Assembly: GCF_004959855.1 (NCBI RefSeq) | Contig: NZ_SPNT01000002.1 | Location: forward strand, 62,001-126,000 | DNA: 64,000 nucleotides | Source of the DNA: Nitratireductor sp. XY-223 | GTDB taxonomy: Bacteria; Pseudomonadota; Alphaproteobacteria; Rhizobiales; Rhizobiaceae | Reading direction: 5' to 3' | Part shown: positions 1 to 9,205 of the stretch, piece by piece | Position numbering within the stretch: the first letter of the stretch is position 1 | Layout of the letters: every line of letters begins with the position of its first letter | Program-made: the position numbers and the translations under genes | Notes under the pieces: model-generated | Database searches by the model: none | Told to the model about the DNA's origin: nothing | The model's input: the letters and a program-made list of their open reading frames with translations, nothing else

Positions 1-383
1 GTCAGCTCGAATTTTTCCGGGATCAGCGTGAATTCCCGCGCGATGACCGTGGCGACCAGGAACGGCATGAAAATCATCGCCACGGCGGACAAAGCGATGA
101 GGATGAAGAGCAGCACCGAAAGGACCTGGCGGGCGAATTCCTCGGCCGCCGCCGTGCCGCCGCCCTCCAGCTCCTTGGCAAAGAGCGGGATGAAGGCCGA
201 GTTGAATGCGCCCTCGGCGAACAGCCTGCGGAACAGGTTCGGGAAGCGGAAGGCGGCGTAGAAGGCATCGGACACGGGGCCCGCGCCGAGCGCGAAGGCG
301 ATCAGCGCCTCGCGGACGAAACCGAGCACCCGGCTCGCCATGGTCGCCGATCCGACACTGGCGAATTTCCTGAACAGGCTCAT
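1..383 (-). CDS. murJ: Lipid II flippase MurJ (MviN), N-terminal part only
   Basis: The first 127 codons of a MurJ/MviN-type lipid II flippase are visible; the rest lies beyond the left edge. The protein opens [20 protein letters not shown] and continues with [13 protein letters not shown] and [20 protein letters not shown], the conserved first helices of the family, which moves lipid-linked peptidoglycan precursors across the inner membrane. The ATG (383-381) overlaps the glnD stop as ATGA, so the two genes are probably translated in a coupled way. A glnD-murJ order is known from rhizobia. Confidence 0.93.
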   Translation of the reverse strand, partial: MSLFRKFASVGSATMASRVLGFVREALIAFALGAGPVSDAFYAAFRFPNLFRRLFAEGAFNSAFIPLFAKELEGGGTAAAEEFARQVLSVLLFILIALSAVAMIFMPFLVATVIAREFTLIPEKFEL

Positions 384-3214
384 TTCTGACTGACCCGCCT
401 GCTCTTTTCCGTCGGCGGGGCGATGATTCCCTGCGGCATCTTGTGGCGCACATCCTCCTCGATGCCCGCGAGCACGGCCTTCAGCCGCGCAATAATGTTG
501 GCGTGCCTGTTTTCATTGGTGATTTTGTGGCCGAAAAGGTCGGTCACATAGAAGGTATCGATGACCTTCTCGCCGAACGTCGTGATATGGGCGGACGCGA
601 TGTCCAGCGACAGATCCGAAAGGACCTCGGTGATTTCCGACAAAAGGCCGGTGCGGTCGAGGCCCTCGAGTTCGATCACGGTGAAGAAGTTCGACAGGTT
701 GTTGTTGACGCTGACCTTGGGCGTAACGGTGAAGGGCCGGGATTTGCGGCGGGTCTTGGTGCGGTGGGCAATGACCTCGGGAAGGTGTTTCTGGCCGGCC
801 AGTACCGCCTCGATCATGGCGCCGATCCGCTCGGCGCGGCGCAGTTCATCCTCGTCCTCGTCAAAGGCGCGGTTGATCAAAATCGTATCGAGCGCCCGCC
901 CGTCGGCCGTGGTGTAGACCTGCGCGTCGGCGATGTTGGCGCCGGCGGCCGCGCAGGCGCCGGTGACGATCGAAAGCAACCGCGGATGGTCGGGCGCGAA
1001 GACGGTGATCTCCGTGATGGCGTGGAACGAATGCGTGCGCACCATGGTGGCGAGCGGCTTGCCTGCCTTGCTGGTGCGACAGATGAACTCCGCGTGGCGG
1101 ACCTGGTCATCCAGTTCGACGGTCAGGAGGTAGGGAATGTAGTGGAGCTTGAGATAGTCCTCGCGCTCGTCGTCCGGCCAGCCGGAAAGCGCCTCGCCGA
1201 GCAGCGCGCGCGCTTCCTCGGCCCGCTCCCGCCCGGAAACGGCTGAAAATCCGCCCGACAGCATCAGCTCGGTTTCGCCATAGAGCGTACGCAGGAGCTG
1301 ACCCTTCCAACCGTTCCACACGCCCGGTCCGACGGCGCGGATGTCGCAGACGGTCAGCACAAGGAGCAGGCGCAACCGGTCGAGCGACTGGACCGTCTCG
1401 GCGAAATCCTCAATGGTCTTGCGGTCGTGGAGGTCGCGCGACTGGGCGATCATCGACATTGCCAGATGCTCGCGGACGAGCCAGGCGACGGTGTCCGTCT
1501 GCTCCGGCGTGAAGCCGAAACGCGGGCACAGCTTGCGCGCCACCTCGGCACCGGCGACCGAATGGTCCTCGGGCCGGCCCTTGGCGATGTCATGGAGGAG
1601 CAGTGCGACATAGAGCACCTCGCGGTCCTCGATGTCGGGCAGAATGCTCACGGCCAGTGGATGCGCCTCTTCCTCCAGCCCCTGCTCGATGCGCGACAGC
1701 ACCTCGACGGCGCGCAGGAGATGCTCGTCGACCGTGTAGTGATGGTACATGCTGAACTGCATCATCGACACGATGCGGCCGAATTCGGGGATGAAGCGGC
1801 CGAGAACGCCGGCCTCGTTCATGCGGCGCAGGATCAGGGCCGGGCGGCGGCGCGATGTCAGGATCGACAGGAACAGCCGGTTCGCCTCCTCGTTCCTGCG
1901 CAATTCGGCATTGATAAGCGACAGCGAGCGCGTCGCCAGCTTGAGCGCGTCCGGGTGAAACTCCAGGTCGTGGATGTCTGCCAGGTGAAAGAGCCGGATG
2001 ATGTTGACCGGATCGCGCCGGAAAACATCGAGATCGACGATGGTGATGCGGCCGTGATCCTGGAGGAACTCCAGCGTGCCGGGAACCTTGCGCGGGCGGT
2101 TGGCAAGCCGACGGAAAACACGCGAAAACCCGGGCGCCTCCTTGGCCTGCTCGTCCTCCAGCGCGGCGCACAGGATGCGGGTCAGGTCGCCGACATCCTT
2201 GGCGACGAGGAAATAGTGCTTCATGAAGCGCTCGACGGCGGACAGGCCCGGGTGATCGTGATAGCCGAGATCGGCGGCGATCTCGCGCTGGATGTCGAAC
2301 GACAGCCGCTCCTCGGCCTTCCCGGTCAGGAAGTGCATGTGGCAGCGGACCGCCCAGAGAAAATCCGCGGACTTCTCGAAGCGCTTGGCCTCGCGCCGCG
2401 ACAGCACGCCGAGCTTGACAAGATCGCGGGACGTTCGGACGCGGTAGTAGTATTTGACCAGCCAGAAGAGAGTCTGCAGGTCACGCAGCCCGCCCTTGCC
2501 TTCCTTGACGTTCGGCTCCACCAGGTAGCGCGTATCGCCGGCCTTCTGGTGACGCACGTCGCGTTCCGCCAGCTTGGCGGCGATGAACGCGCGGGCGCTG
2601 TTGCGCACGACCTCCGCGTCGTAGCGCTTTTCCATGCCCTCGTAAAGCTGCTTGGCACCGCAGATGAAACGCGCGTCCAGTAGCGCGGTGCGGATCGTCA
2701 TGTCGCTTTGCGAAAGGCGGATGCACTCGTCGATGTTGCGGGTCGCGTGGCCGACCTTGAAGCCCATGTCCCAGAGCATGTAGAGCACGTATTCGACCAC
2801 CTGCTCCGTCCACGGCGTTGCCTTGTAGGGCAGGATGATCAGCAGGTCGATGTCGGATCCCGGCGCCAGCGTGCCGCGGCCATAGCCGCCGACGGCCGCC
2901 AGGGCCAAATGCTCGGAAGTCGAGGGATTGAGCACCGGATAGGCGTGGGTGGTGGCGTAGGAGAACAGCGCCCGGATGACCTCGTCCTGGAGCAGCGAAA
3001 GGCGGCGGGCGCAATCGAGACCGCTGCCGTCCTCGCGCAGCATTTCGGCAATGGTGCGCCGGCCTTCCGTCACCGTCTCCTTCAACAGGGCAAACAGCTT
3101 GCCGCGCGCCTCCTGCGAAGACGCGTCCGTGTTCGTGGCGGCGATAGAATCACACCGGTCGCGCAGGGCGGCTGTATTGAGAATCCTCTCAAATTGCAGG
3201 TCTTTGGAAGTCAT
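380..3214 (-). CDS. glnD: Bifunctional [protein-PII] uridylyltransferase / uridylyl-removing enzyme GlnD
   Basis: 944 aa, usual family length. GlnD senses glutamine and adds or removes UMP on PII proteins, the first step of nitrogen signalling. The nucleotidyltransferase core is at about residues 109-127 ([19 protein letters not shown], with the metal-binding DxD). A middle HD domain contains [14 protein letters not shown], and two ACT domains lie near the C-terminus (around [17 protein letters not shown] and [19 protein letters not shown]). I start at the ATG at 3214 ([12 protein letters not shown]). The frame stays open upstream, but that stretch shows no family similarity and runs into the leader and body of the divergent ribokinase gene. 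The stop overlaps murJ by 4 bp. Confidence 0.95.
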   Translation of the reverse strand: MTSKDLQFERILNTAALRDRCDSIAATNTDASSQEARGKLFALLKETVTEGRRTIAEMLREDGSGLDCARRLSLLQDEVIRALFSYATTHAYPVLNPSTSEHLALAAVGGYGRGTLAPGSDIDLLIILPYKATPWTEQVVEYVLYMLWDMGFKVGHATRNIDECIRLSQSDMTIRTALLDARFICGAKQLYEGMEKRYDAEVVRNSARAFIAAKLAERDVRHQKAGDTRYLVEPNVKEGKGGLRDLQTLFWLVKYYYRVRTSRDLVKLGVLSRREAKRFEKSADFLWAVRCHMHFLTGKAEERLSFDIQREIAADLGYHDHPGLSAVERFMKHYFLVAKDVGDLTRILCAALEDEQAKEAPGFSRVFRRLANRPRKVPGTLEFLQDHGRITIVDLDVFRRDPVNIIRLFHLADIHDLEFHPDALKLATRSLSLINAELRRNEEANRLFLSILTSRRRPALILRRMNEAGVLGRFIPEFGRIVSMMQFSMYHHYTVDEHLLRAVEVLSRIEQGLEEEAHPLAVSILPDIEDREVLYVALLLHDIAKGRPEDHSVAGAEVARKLCPRFGFTPEQTDTVAWLVREHLAMSMIAQSRDLHDRKTIEDFAETVQSLDRLRLLLVLTVCDIRAVGPGVWNGWKGQLLRTLYGETELMLSGGFSAVSGRERAEEARALLGEALSGWPDDEREDYLKLHYIPYLLTVELDDQVRHAEFICRTSKAGKPLATMVRTHSFHAITEITVFAPDHPRLLSIVTGACAAAGANIADAQVYTTADGRALDTILINRAFDEDEDELRRAERIGAMIEAVLAGQKHLPEVIAHRTKTRRKSRPFTVTPKVSVNNNLSNFFTVIELEGLDRTGLLSEITEVLSDLSLDIASAHITTFGEKVIDTFYVTDLFGHKITNENRHANIIARLKAVLAGIEEDVRHKMPQGIIAPPTEKSRRVSQK

Positions 3215-3313
3215 GCAGGTCCGGTGTTCATGCGTTCCGCGAATGTCAATGGCCTTGCTGTAGCGCTTTTTCCGTGAAAGAACCACAGCAAATAGCCGCG
3301 AGGAAACCGCTTC

Positions 3314-4219
3314 ATGATCACCGTGCTTGGATCGATCAATATGGATCTGATCGCCACCGTCCAACGCCTGCCGGCACCCGGCGAAACCGTGTCCGGAAAT
3401 GCATTTGCAACAGCTGCGGGCGGCAAGGGCGCCAACCAGGCGCTTGCGGCCGGCCGGGGCGGCGGCACGGTGCGCATGGTCGGCGCGGTCGGCAGCGATC
3501 ACTTTGCCGAGCCGGCGCTTGCCCATCTCACCGCGGCGGGCGTCGATCTTTCCGCGGTCCGCACGGTCGAGGGGCCGACCGGCACGGCGCTGATCCTCGT
3601 CGACAGCGGCGGCGAGAATGCGATCGCCGTGGTCCCTGGCGCCAACGGCGAAATCGGGGAGACGGACGCCGCCCGCGCGCTCGGCGCGATGGCGGCGGGC
3701 GATCATCTCCTCCTGCAACTCGAAATCCCGTCAAAGGCAACGAGAGCCGCTTTGAAGGCGGCCCGCGAAGGCGGCGTTGCCTCGGTGCTCAACATCGCGC
3801 CGCTGACGGACGACGCCGTGGACCTTGCGGCGGACGCGGACATCGTCATTGCCAACGAGACAGAATTCGAGCGGCTTGCCGGCGCTCAGGGCATGGACAA
3901 ATCCGCGCGCGAGGACGCGCTCCTGGAACTGCACCGCAAATCGCGTCAGACGATTATCGTGACGCTTGGCGCCGACGGCGTGATCGCCGCCCGCGAGGGT
4001 GCGCTGGTGCGGGCCGCCAGCCTGCCGGTCGATCCGGTGGATACCGTGGGGGCGGGTGACACGTTCTGCGGTTACCTGGCTGCCGGTCTCGACAGGGGCG
4101 AGCCGTTCGAAACAGCGTTGCGGCACGCCGCGGTGGCCGGCAGCCTGGCCTGCCTGAAATCAGGCGCGCAGCCGGCGATTCCGCACCGGTCCGATGTCGA
4201 GGCGGCCCTGAACGGCTAG
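3314..4219 (+). CDS. rbsK: Ribokinase (PfkB family)
   Basis: 301 aa PfkB-family sugar kinase, most like ribokinase, which phosphorylates ribose with ATP at O5. The N-terminal signature with GSINMDL and the [17 protein letters not shown] motif at about residues 35-51 bind the sugar. [17 protein letters not shown] near residue 240 holds the catalytic Asp and anion hole. GAGGAAACCGCTTC before the ATG provides the ribosome binding site. It is convergent with a nucleoside hydrolase gene 6 bp away, so ribose freed from nucleosides is a likely substrate source. Exact sugar specificity is inferred. Confidence 0.88.
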   Translation: MITVLGSINMDLIATVQRLPAPGETVSGNAFATAAGGKGANQALAAGRGGGTVRMVGAVGSDHFAEPALAHLTAAGVDLSAVRTVEGPTGTALILVDSGGENAIAVVPGANGEIGETDAARALGAMAAGDHLLLQLEIPSKATRAALKAAREGGVASVLNIAPLTDDAVDLAADADIVIANETEFERLAGAQGMDKSAREDALLELHRKSRQTIIVTLGADGVIAAREGALVRAASLPVDPVDTVGAGDTFCGYLAAGLDRGEPFETALRHAAVAGSLACLKSGAQPAIPHRSDVEAALNG

Positions 4220-4225
4220 AGTGCC

Positions 4226-5191
4226 TTAGAGTTTCTGCAGGTGCTCGAACAGCAGGTCGAAAAAGCCGTTGGCATCGACCTCGTGGATCACCAGGGCGTT
4301 GTGTGGCCGGTCGGTCACCTGCCACCAGTCGATGACCGTCATGCCCTCCGTCAGCGGTGATTCCGTTTCGATCTCGACATTGCAGTAGCGGCCGGTAAAC
4401 AGCTCGGGCCTGAGCAGCCAGGCGATCACCGTCGGATCGTGCAACGGCCCGCCATCGGTGCCGTATTTGTGTTCGTCATAGCGCTCGAAGAACTCGAGCA
4501 GCTCGACGACGGCCCGCGCGACGGGGGTGCCGATCGTGGCGATACGGTCGAGGCGGCTGCGCGTCGTCAGCACCTTGTGGGTGACGTCCAGCGGCATCAT
4601 GACGATCGGGATGCCGGAGGCAAAGACCGCCCGCGCGGCCTCCGGATCCACGAAAATGTTAAACTCCGCAGCCGGCGTCACGTTGCCGCCCTCGAAGAAA
4701 CCGCCGCCCATCATGACGATCTGCTTGATCCTGTCGGCGATCTGCGGCGCCTGCTGAAGCGCCAGTCCGATATTGGTCAGCGGCCCGAGGGTGCAAAGGG
4801 TGATCTCGCCGGCCGGCTCGTTGACCAGCGTCTCGACGAGGAAATCGACGCCGTGCAGCGGCTGCAGGGGCATATCGGGCTCCGGCAGCCTGGGGCCGTC
4901 AAGCCCGGTCTTGCCGTGGACGTATTCGGCCGTCACGAGCGGGCGTTCCATGGGCGACTTGGCGCCTGCGTAAACGCGGGTGCCGGGTTTCCTGGCAAGC
5001 TCGCAGATCTTGCGTGCATTTTTTTCCGTAAGGTCGAGTGGCACGTTTCCTGCCACCGCCGTTATGCCGAGAACGTCCAGCCGTTCACTGGCGAGCGCCA
5101 GCAGGATGGCGACCGCGTCGTCCTGTCCGGGGTCGGTATCGATAATAATTTTTATGGGTTCTTCGCTGTCGTCGACCATTTTCCTATCCAT
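4226..5191 (-). CDS. Nucleoside hydrolase (inosine/uridine-preferring type)
   Basis: 321 aa. The DTDPGQDDA motif near residue 18 is the calcium-binding signature of the nucleoside hydrolase family, which cleaves the N-glycosidic bond of nucleosides to give base and ribose. Further family blocks are NIGLALQQAP, MMGGGFFEGGNVTPAAEFN and GGPLHDPTVIAWLL (active-site His/Asp). A start at 5179 (MVDDSEEP) is possible, because GGATAGGA lies just before it and the first ATG has no clear ribosome binding site. Specificity (purine or pyrimidine) cannot be read from sequence. It faces rbsK tail to tail. Confidence 0.88.
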   Translation of the reverse strand: MDRKMVDDSEEPIKIIIDTDPGQDDAVAILLALASERLDVLGITAVAGNVPLDLTEKNARKICELARKPGTRVYAGAKSPMERPLVTAEYVHGKTGLDGPRLPEPDMPLQPLHGVDFLVETLVNEPAGEITLCTLGPLTNIGLALQQAPQIADRIKQIVMMGGGFFEGGNVTPAAEFNIFVDPEAARAVFASGIPIVMMPLDVTHKVLTTRSRLDRIATIGTPVARAVVELLEFFERYDEHKYGTDGGPLHDPTVIAWLLRPELFTGRYCNVEIETESPLTEGMTVIDWWQVTDRPHNALVIHEVDANGFFDLLFEHLQKL

Positions 5192-5230
5192 TTCAAAACT
5201 ATGCGCCCTGTGCGCTGCAACCGCAATATG

Positions 5231-5258
5231 GTTGCGAAATCAAATTCAAACCCCATAT
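5231..5258 (+). promoter_or_regulatory. Putative sigma-32 (RpoH) heat-shock promoter
   Basis: GTTGCGA (5231-5237) and CCCCATAT (5251-5258) are separated by 13 bases. CCCCATAT matches the RpoH -10 consensus CCCCATNT; the -35 element matches the TTG core only. Transcription would begin near 5265, exactly where the first hairpin of the hsp20 leader starts. Predicted by eye. Confidence 0.6.
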
Positions 5259-5262
5259 AAAA

Positions 5263-5321
5263 GCGGCGACGGGCGCTGGTTATCAGGCCCGTCCGCATGT
5301 CGCTTGAAAACAAGGACAGGA
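5263..5321 (+). promoter_or_regulatory. ROSE-like RNA thermometer in the hsp20 leader
   Basis: Two hairpins fill the leader. Hairpin 1: GCGG (5263-5266) and ACGGGC (5269-5274) pair with GCCCGT (5287-5292) and CCGC (5293-5296), with an extra CTG/CAG pairing inside. Hairpin 2: TCGCT TG (5300-5306), loop AAAA, CA AGGA (5311-5316). In hairpin 2 the anti-Shine-Dalgarno TCGCT pairs with AGGA leaving one bulged G, the hallmark (UYGCU against AGGA) of ROSE thermometers that hold rhizobial small heat-shock mRNAs shut at low temperature. A second AGGA (5318-5321) lies closer to the ATG at 5329. It is shorter than classical ROSE elements. Confidence 0.7.
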
Positions 5322-5328
5322 TGGAAAA

Positions 5329-5754
5329 ATGTCGCGCATGACCCCCTTTTCGAGCCCGCTTTTGCTCGGCTTCGATACCATGGAAAAGACCCTTGAGCGC
5401 ATCGCCAAGGGCAGTGACGGATATCCACCTTACAATATCGAACGCATAGCGGCCGACGATTCAAAGGCCGAAACGCTGCGCATAACGCTCGCGGTGGCCG
5501 GTTTCTCGCAGGCCGATCTCGAGGTGACCGTCCAGGACAACCAGCTGATCATCCGCGGCCGGCAGGTCGATTCGGAAGACCGCGAATACCTGCACCGGGG
5601 CATTGCGGCGCGTCAGTTCCAGCGCACGTTCATGCTAGCGGACGGCATGCGCGTTCTGAATGCCGATCTGAGGAACGGCCTCCTGGCCATAGACTTGGTC
5701 AAGCCGGAACCGGAGCGGGCGGCAAAGCGGATCAACATCTCCGTCAGCGAATAG
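5329..5754 (+). CDS. Small heat-shock protein (Hsp20/IbpA family)
   Basis: 141 aa alpha-crystallin-domain chaperone that holds unfolding proteins without using ATP. The N-terminal arm (SSPLLLGFDTMEKTLERI, then YPPYNIERI) is typical of rhizobial Hsp20 proteins. The crystallin domain runs from about residue 34 to 125 (LRITLAVAGFSQADLEVTV, LIIRGRQ, the block RQFQRTFMLADGMRV, and LRNGLLAIDL). Start at 5329; an internal ATG at 5338 is possible. A putative RpoH promoter and ROSE-like leader precede it, and a DUF1150 gene follows 86 bp downstream. Confidence 0.93.
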   Translation: MSRMTPFSSPLLLGFDTMEKTLERIAKGSDGYPPYNIERIAADDSKAETLRITLAVAGFSQADLEVTVQDNQLIIRGRQVDSEDREYLHRGIAARQFQRTFMLADGMRVLNADLRNGLLAIDLVKPEPERAAKRINISVSE

Positions 5755-5840
5755 CGGACCGTTCGGCACATCCGTTTCGCCTATTTTTCACCCGCGGCGG
5801 CGAACCGCGCGGGCGTGATCTTCCGAAGGAGGAATCGATC

Positions 5841-6095
5841 ATGACATTTGAGAGCAAGATACAAATCAGCAAGGACGAACTGGCGCATCTGGGCGCCGGC
5901 CAGGTCGGCTATATCCGCAAAATGACGTCCGACGAGGTTCAGGAGCGCTTTCCGGGCGTGCCCAAGATGGAATCCGGCATCGACCTTTGGGCGCTGTTCA
6001 GCGCCGACGGCACCCCGCTGTTTTTAAGCGACGATCAGTCGACGGCCTATATCAAGGCCGCGGAAGACGAAATCAGCCCGGTCAGCGTCCACTGA
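5841..6095 (+). CDS. DUF1150 family protein
   Basis: 84 aa, small and acidic. It matches the DUF1150 pattern: GQVGYIRKMTSDEVQERFPG, then LWALFSADGTPLFLSDD and a short acidic tail. Function unknown. Members of this family sit next to small heat-shock genes in many Rhizobiales, so a role linked to proteostasis is inferred from context only. A strong ribosome binding site (AAGGAGGA at about 5826) precedes the ATG, and a terminator at 6137-6163 ends the unit, making an hsp20-DUF1150 operon likely. Confidence 0.85.
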   Translation: MTFESKIQISKDELAHLGAGQVGYIRKMTSDEVQERFPGVPKMESGIDLWALFSADGTPLFLSDDQSTAYIKAAEDEISPVSVH

Positions 6096-6136
6096 CCGGG
6101 GCGCCATCACCCCATCCCATTATTGAACTGTATCGG

Positions 6137-6163
6137 GCCGCGGACAGGATTTCCGCGGCTTTT
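6137..6163 (+). terminator. Rho-independent terminator after the hsp20-DUF1150 unit
   Basis: GCCGCGGA (6137-6144), loop CAGGATT, TCCGCGGC (6152-6159), then TTTT. A perfect 8-bp GC-rich stem with a short U tract, reading in the plus direction. It abuts the last codon of the converging ptsN gene. Confidence 0.8.
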
Positions 6164-6627
6164 CAGGCGGCGTTGGAGGCAGGCGAATCGGTCAGGAAGG
6201 CATAGATCGCCGCCGCCGATTCCGTCTCGCGAAGCTTGGTGACCATGTCGCCGTCGCGCAGCACGCGGGCGATGCGCGACAGCGCCTTGAGATGATCTGC
6301 TCCGGCGCCCTCGGGCGCCAACAGCAGGAAGACAAGATCAACCGGCTGATCGTCAAGCGCCTCGAAATCCACCGGCTCGGACAGACGCGCAAAAACGCCA
6401 ACGATGTTGTTGATCGATGTCAGCTTGCCGTGCGGGATCGCTATGCCGTTGCCGACACCGGTCGAGCCGAGACGCTCGCGCTGCAAGATCACATCGAACA
6501 CCTCACGTTCGGAAAGGCCGGTCACCTGTGCCGCTTTGGCCGACAATTCCTGGAGAAGCTGTTTTTTCGAATTGATCTTGAGCGCGGGAAGAATTGCGTC
6601 CTGTACAATCAAATCCGCAAGTGACAT
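6163..6627 (-). CDS. ptsN: PTS IIA-like nitrogen-regulatory protein PtsN (EIIA-Ntr)
   Basis: 154 aa, the usual length. PtsN is the terminal phospho-acceptor of the nitrogen PTS and controls potassium, carbon and nitrogen functions by protein contact rather than sugar transport. GNGIAIPHGKL near residue 66 contains the phosphorylated His. The block DQPVDLVFLLLAPEGAGADHLKAL is typical of the family. I start at 6627 (MSLADLIVQDAIL), the conserved family start; an open extension upstream lacks similarity. It is the last gene of the rpoN-hpf-ptsN group. Confidence 0.95.
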   Translation of the reverse strand: MSLADLIVQDAILPALKINSKKQLLQELSAKAAQVTGLSEREVFDVILQRERLGSTGVGNGIAIPHGKLTSINNIVGVFARLSEPVDFEALDDQPVDLVFLLLAPEGAGADHLKALSRIARVLRDGDMVTKLRETESAAAIYAFLTDSPASNAA

Positions 6628-6700
6628 TGCCTGTTCCTCGAGTGTCGAATAATCGTTACCGCAGGCGGCGTGACGGGCCGCCCGGAATCCTGAATTGGGT

Positions 6701-7273
6701 CTAAGACTTGATATCGGCAGTATCGATCCAGCCGATATTGCCGTCGTTTCGACGATAAACAACGTTTACCTCGTTGTTGCCGGCATTGCGAAAAACCAGA
6801 ACCGGATTGTCCGTCATATCCAGCGCCATGACGGCGCTGGCAACCGTCATGGTCTTCACGACTTTCGAGGACTCGGCGACAATGGCCGGTGCGTAGTCCT
6901 CAGGAAGTTCATCTTCGTCGCCCGGGCCCGCATCCATCACCCGATAGGCCACTTCGGCGCTGTTGGCGTGGTTGCCCGCGTGGTGATCCTTCAGCCGGCG
7001 CTTGTAGCGCCGCAACCTTTTCTCGACCCGCTCGGCGGCCGCATCGAAGCTTGCCTGTGGTTCCTGTGCCTGCCCGGTCGCCTGCAGCGACGCGCCGGTA
7101 TCGAGATGCACAAGACAGTCGGTAGAAAAGCGCGAGCCGGACTTTTCGACAGTCACCTGGCTTGAGTAGCCGCCGTCGAAATATTTCGAAACCGCATCCC
7201 CTATGCGGTCCTCAATGCGCGTACGGAAAGTCTCTCCGATTTCCATGTGCTTGCCCGATACGCGTACGCTCAT
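6701..7273 (-). CDS. hpf: Ribosome hibernation promoting factor, long form
   Basis: 190 aa. Begins MSVRVSGKHMEIGETFRTRI, the ribosome-binding HPF/RaiA domain (about residues 1-105). After a linker comes the C-terminal dimerisation domain ending NEVNVVYRRNDGNIGWIDTA. The long form alone dimerises 70S ribosomes into inactive 100S particles in slow growth. The order rpoN-hpf-ptsN is conserved in proteobacteria. It is separated from rpoN by 269 bp and so may have its own promoter. Confidence 0.94.
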   Translation of the reverse strand: MSVRVSGKHMEIGETFRTRIEDRIGDAVSKYFDGGYSSQVTVEKSGSRFSTDCLVHLDTGASLQATGQAQEPQASFDAAAERVEKRLRRYKRRLKDHHAGNHANSAEVAYRVMDAGPGDEDELPEDYAPAIVAESSKVVKTMTVASAVMALDMTDNPVLVFRNAGNNEVNVVYRRNDGNIGWIDTADIKS

Positions 7274-7542
7274 TCTACAACCCTTCTTTTTCTATTTTTT
7301 AACTGTTGCTGTCAGTCTATGCGAGTCTGCCACACCATCCAAGACGGACGGCGTTCAATTTGACGCTTGTGGGACGCGGCTGTGCAAAACGTCCGAAACC
7401 TCTCGGACCCCGCGATTGTTCTGGCCCGCGGACGCGGCGGCTTTAAGGCCAGCCGACCGAAATGTCAATGCACCGCCGGACAGGAAATGCCGGCAAGACC
7501 GACACAATGCGTCACCCGGACGCCGGGTGAGCGGTGTTTGAA

Positions 7543-9063
7543 TTACCGGCCCGCGCGCGCCAGCGCCTTCTTTTCGCGCCGCCTTTGCACGGACGAGGCG
7601 ATATTCATCGCTTCGCGGTATTTCGCGACCGTGCGGCGCGCGATATCAACACCTTCGCCCTTCAGAAGGCCGACGATCACGTCGTCCGAAAGTACCTTTT
7701 CGGGCTTTTCGCCGTCGATCATCTGTCGTATGCGATGCCGCACGGCCTCCGAGGAGTGTTCCGCACCATCGCCGGACGCGGCGATGGAGGCGGTAAAAAA
7801 GAACTTCAGTTCGAATATCCCGCGCGGCGTCGCCATATATTTGTTGGATGTTACGCGGCTGACCGTCGATTCATGCATGCCTATTGCGTCGGCAACCGAT
7901 TTCAGGGTCAAAGGACGCAGATATTCAACGCCCCGTGCGAGGAACTCGCTCTGGCGCAATACAATCTCGCCGGCCACCTTGAGGATCGTCTTGGCACGCT
8001 GGTCGAGGCTCCTGGCCAGCCAGTTGGCATTTTTCATGCACTCGTTGAGATAGTCGCGGTCAACGGCGCTGTTGCCGGCATCGGAAGAGATCTTTGTGAA
8101 ATAGGTCCGGTCGATCAAAACACGCGGCAGCGTTTCGGGATTGAGTTCGACGGACCAGTCGCCGCCCGACGGCCGCACGATCACATCCGCGACAATCGTG
8201 TGCACATGGGCCGAATCGAAGCGGTTGCCGGGTTTCGGATCGAGCGCCCTGATCTCGGCAAGCATGTCGACAAGGTCCGCCTCGTCCACGCCGCACAGCG
8301 GTTTCAGGGCCTTGAAGTCGCGGCGCGCAAGCAATTCAAGATTACCGACCAGCGCCTGCATGGCCGGATCAAGCCGGTTCCTGCGGCGCAGCTGGATGGC
8401 AAGGCATTCGGACAGCGAGCGCGCGAACAGCCCCGGCGGATCGAACTCCTGAAGGGCCGACAAGACCCTTTCGATCGCGGCAATGTCCACTTCGAGCCGC
8501 TCGGAAACGACTGCGGGATCGAGATTCACGTACCCCGCCGCGTCGAGATGATCGGCGATGTCGGCAGCGATCAGTCTGTCCGCAACGCTCTGAAAGGAAT
8601 AGACAATCTGTTCGTTCACATGTTCGCGCAATGTCGGCGGCCGGGCAGAAAATCCGTCCAGGTCGTGAAAATGGTCGGTACCGTTCGCGGCCGCGCCCGG
8701 CATCGATTTCCATTGCGCGGCAAGTTCGGGCGAATCCGGAGCCGCCGCGCCGCTGTCCTCGGGGAACACGTCCTCCTGGGACGCATCCAGCCGGGCGGAT
8801 ATCTCGCCGCCATTTTCGTCCAGTTCGGAGCGAAACCAGTCGGCATCGGCCTGCTCCGCTGCCGGCTCGCTCTCCGCAGGACCGGCGACCGGTGCATCGT
8901 CGCTGCCGGCGCGCTCGAGCAGCGGGTTCTTCTCGATCTCGCGCTCGACATACTGCATGAGTTCGGAATGGGTCAGCTGCAGCAGCCGGATCGACTGCAT
9001 GAGCTGCGGTGTCATGACAAGCGACTGATTTTGCCGCGTTTGCAGCGTAGCGGATAACGCCAT
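7543..9063 (-). CDS. rpoN: RNA polymerase sigma-54 factor RpoN
   Basis: 506 aa. Region I (glutamine/leucine-rich, LVMTPQLMQSIRLLQL, residues about 15-50) interacts with enhancer-binding activators; region II is acidic; region III binds core polymerase and the -12 element. The RpoN box near the C-terminus reads ARRTVAKYREAMNI, recognising the -24 promoter element. Needed for nitrogen-regulated and other sigma-54 genes. The start at 9063 matches the family (MALSATLQTRQNQSLVM). GlnD and PtsN in the same window belong to the same nitrogen control network. Confidence 0.97.
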   Translation of the reverse strand: MALSATLQTRQNQSLVMTPQLMQSIRLLQLTHSELMQYVEREIEKNPLLERAGSDDAPVAGPAESEPAAEQADADWFRSELDENGGEISARLDASQEDVFPEDSGAAAPDSPELAAQWKSMPGAAANGTDHFHDLDGFSARPPTLREHVNEQIVYSFQSVADRLIAADIADHLDAAGYVNLDPAVVSERLEVDIAAIERVLSALQEFDPPGLFARSLSECLAIQLRRRNRLDPAMQALVGNLELLARRDFKALKPLCGVDEADLVDMLAEIRALDPKPGNRFDSAHVHTIVADVIVRPSGGDWSVELNPETLPRVLIDRTYFTKISSDAGNSAVDRDYLNECMKNANWLARSLDQRAKTILKVAGEIVLRQSEFLARGVEYLRPLTLKSVADAIGMHESTVSRVTSNKYMATPRGIFELKFFFTASIAASGDGAEHSSEAVRHRIRQMIDGEKPEKVLSDDVIVGLLKGEGVDIARRTVAKYREAMNIASSVQRRREKKALARAGR

Positions 9064-9205
9064 GAAACCCGAAATACCCTTGACTTAAATACCCAAATTT
9101 ATCGCATTCGTGACCGTGGCCAAAAAACTGGCCCAAAAATTGCTTATTGCGCGGAAATGTCAAGGTGTATTTATTTGCGGGCCGCCCGGATCCGTGTTTG
9201 CGGGA

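Noticed and set aside
1427-2683. A long open frame on the plus strand opposite glnD (418 codons)
   Set aside because: It lies wholly inside the certain glnD gene on the other strand; its composition (Arg/Asp/Gly/Gln-rich) is that of an antisense frame in high-GC DNA and no family motif is visible.
7512-7528. CACCCGG-ACG-CCGGGTG hairpin after rpoN as a terminator
   Set aside because: The stem is good but no U tract follows on the minus strand; not called.
7534-9057. A 507-codon open frame opposite rpoN
   Set aside because: Exact antisense shadow of rpoN, with no start signal or motif; rpoN is unambiguous.
9119-9139. GGCCA/TGGCC small stem upstream of rpoN
   Set aside because: Only 5 bp, with the A/T runs in the wrong place for a terminator on either strand.
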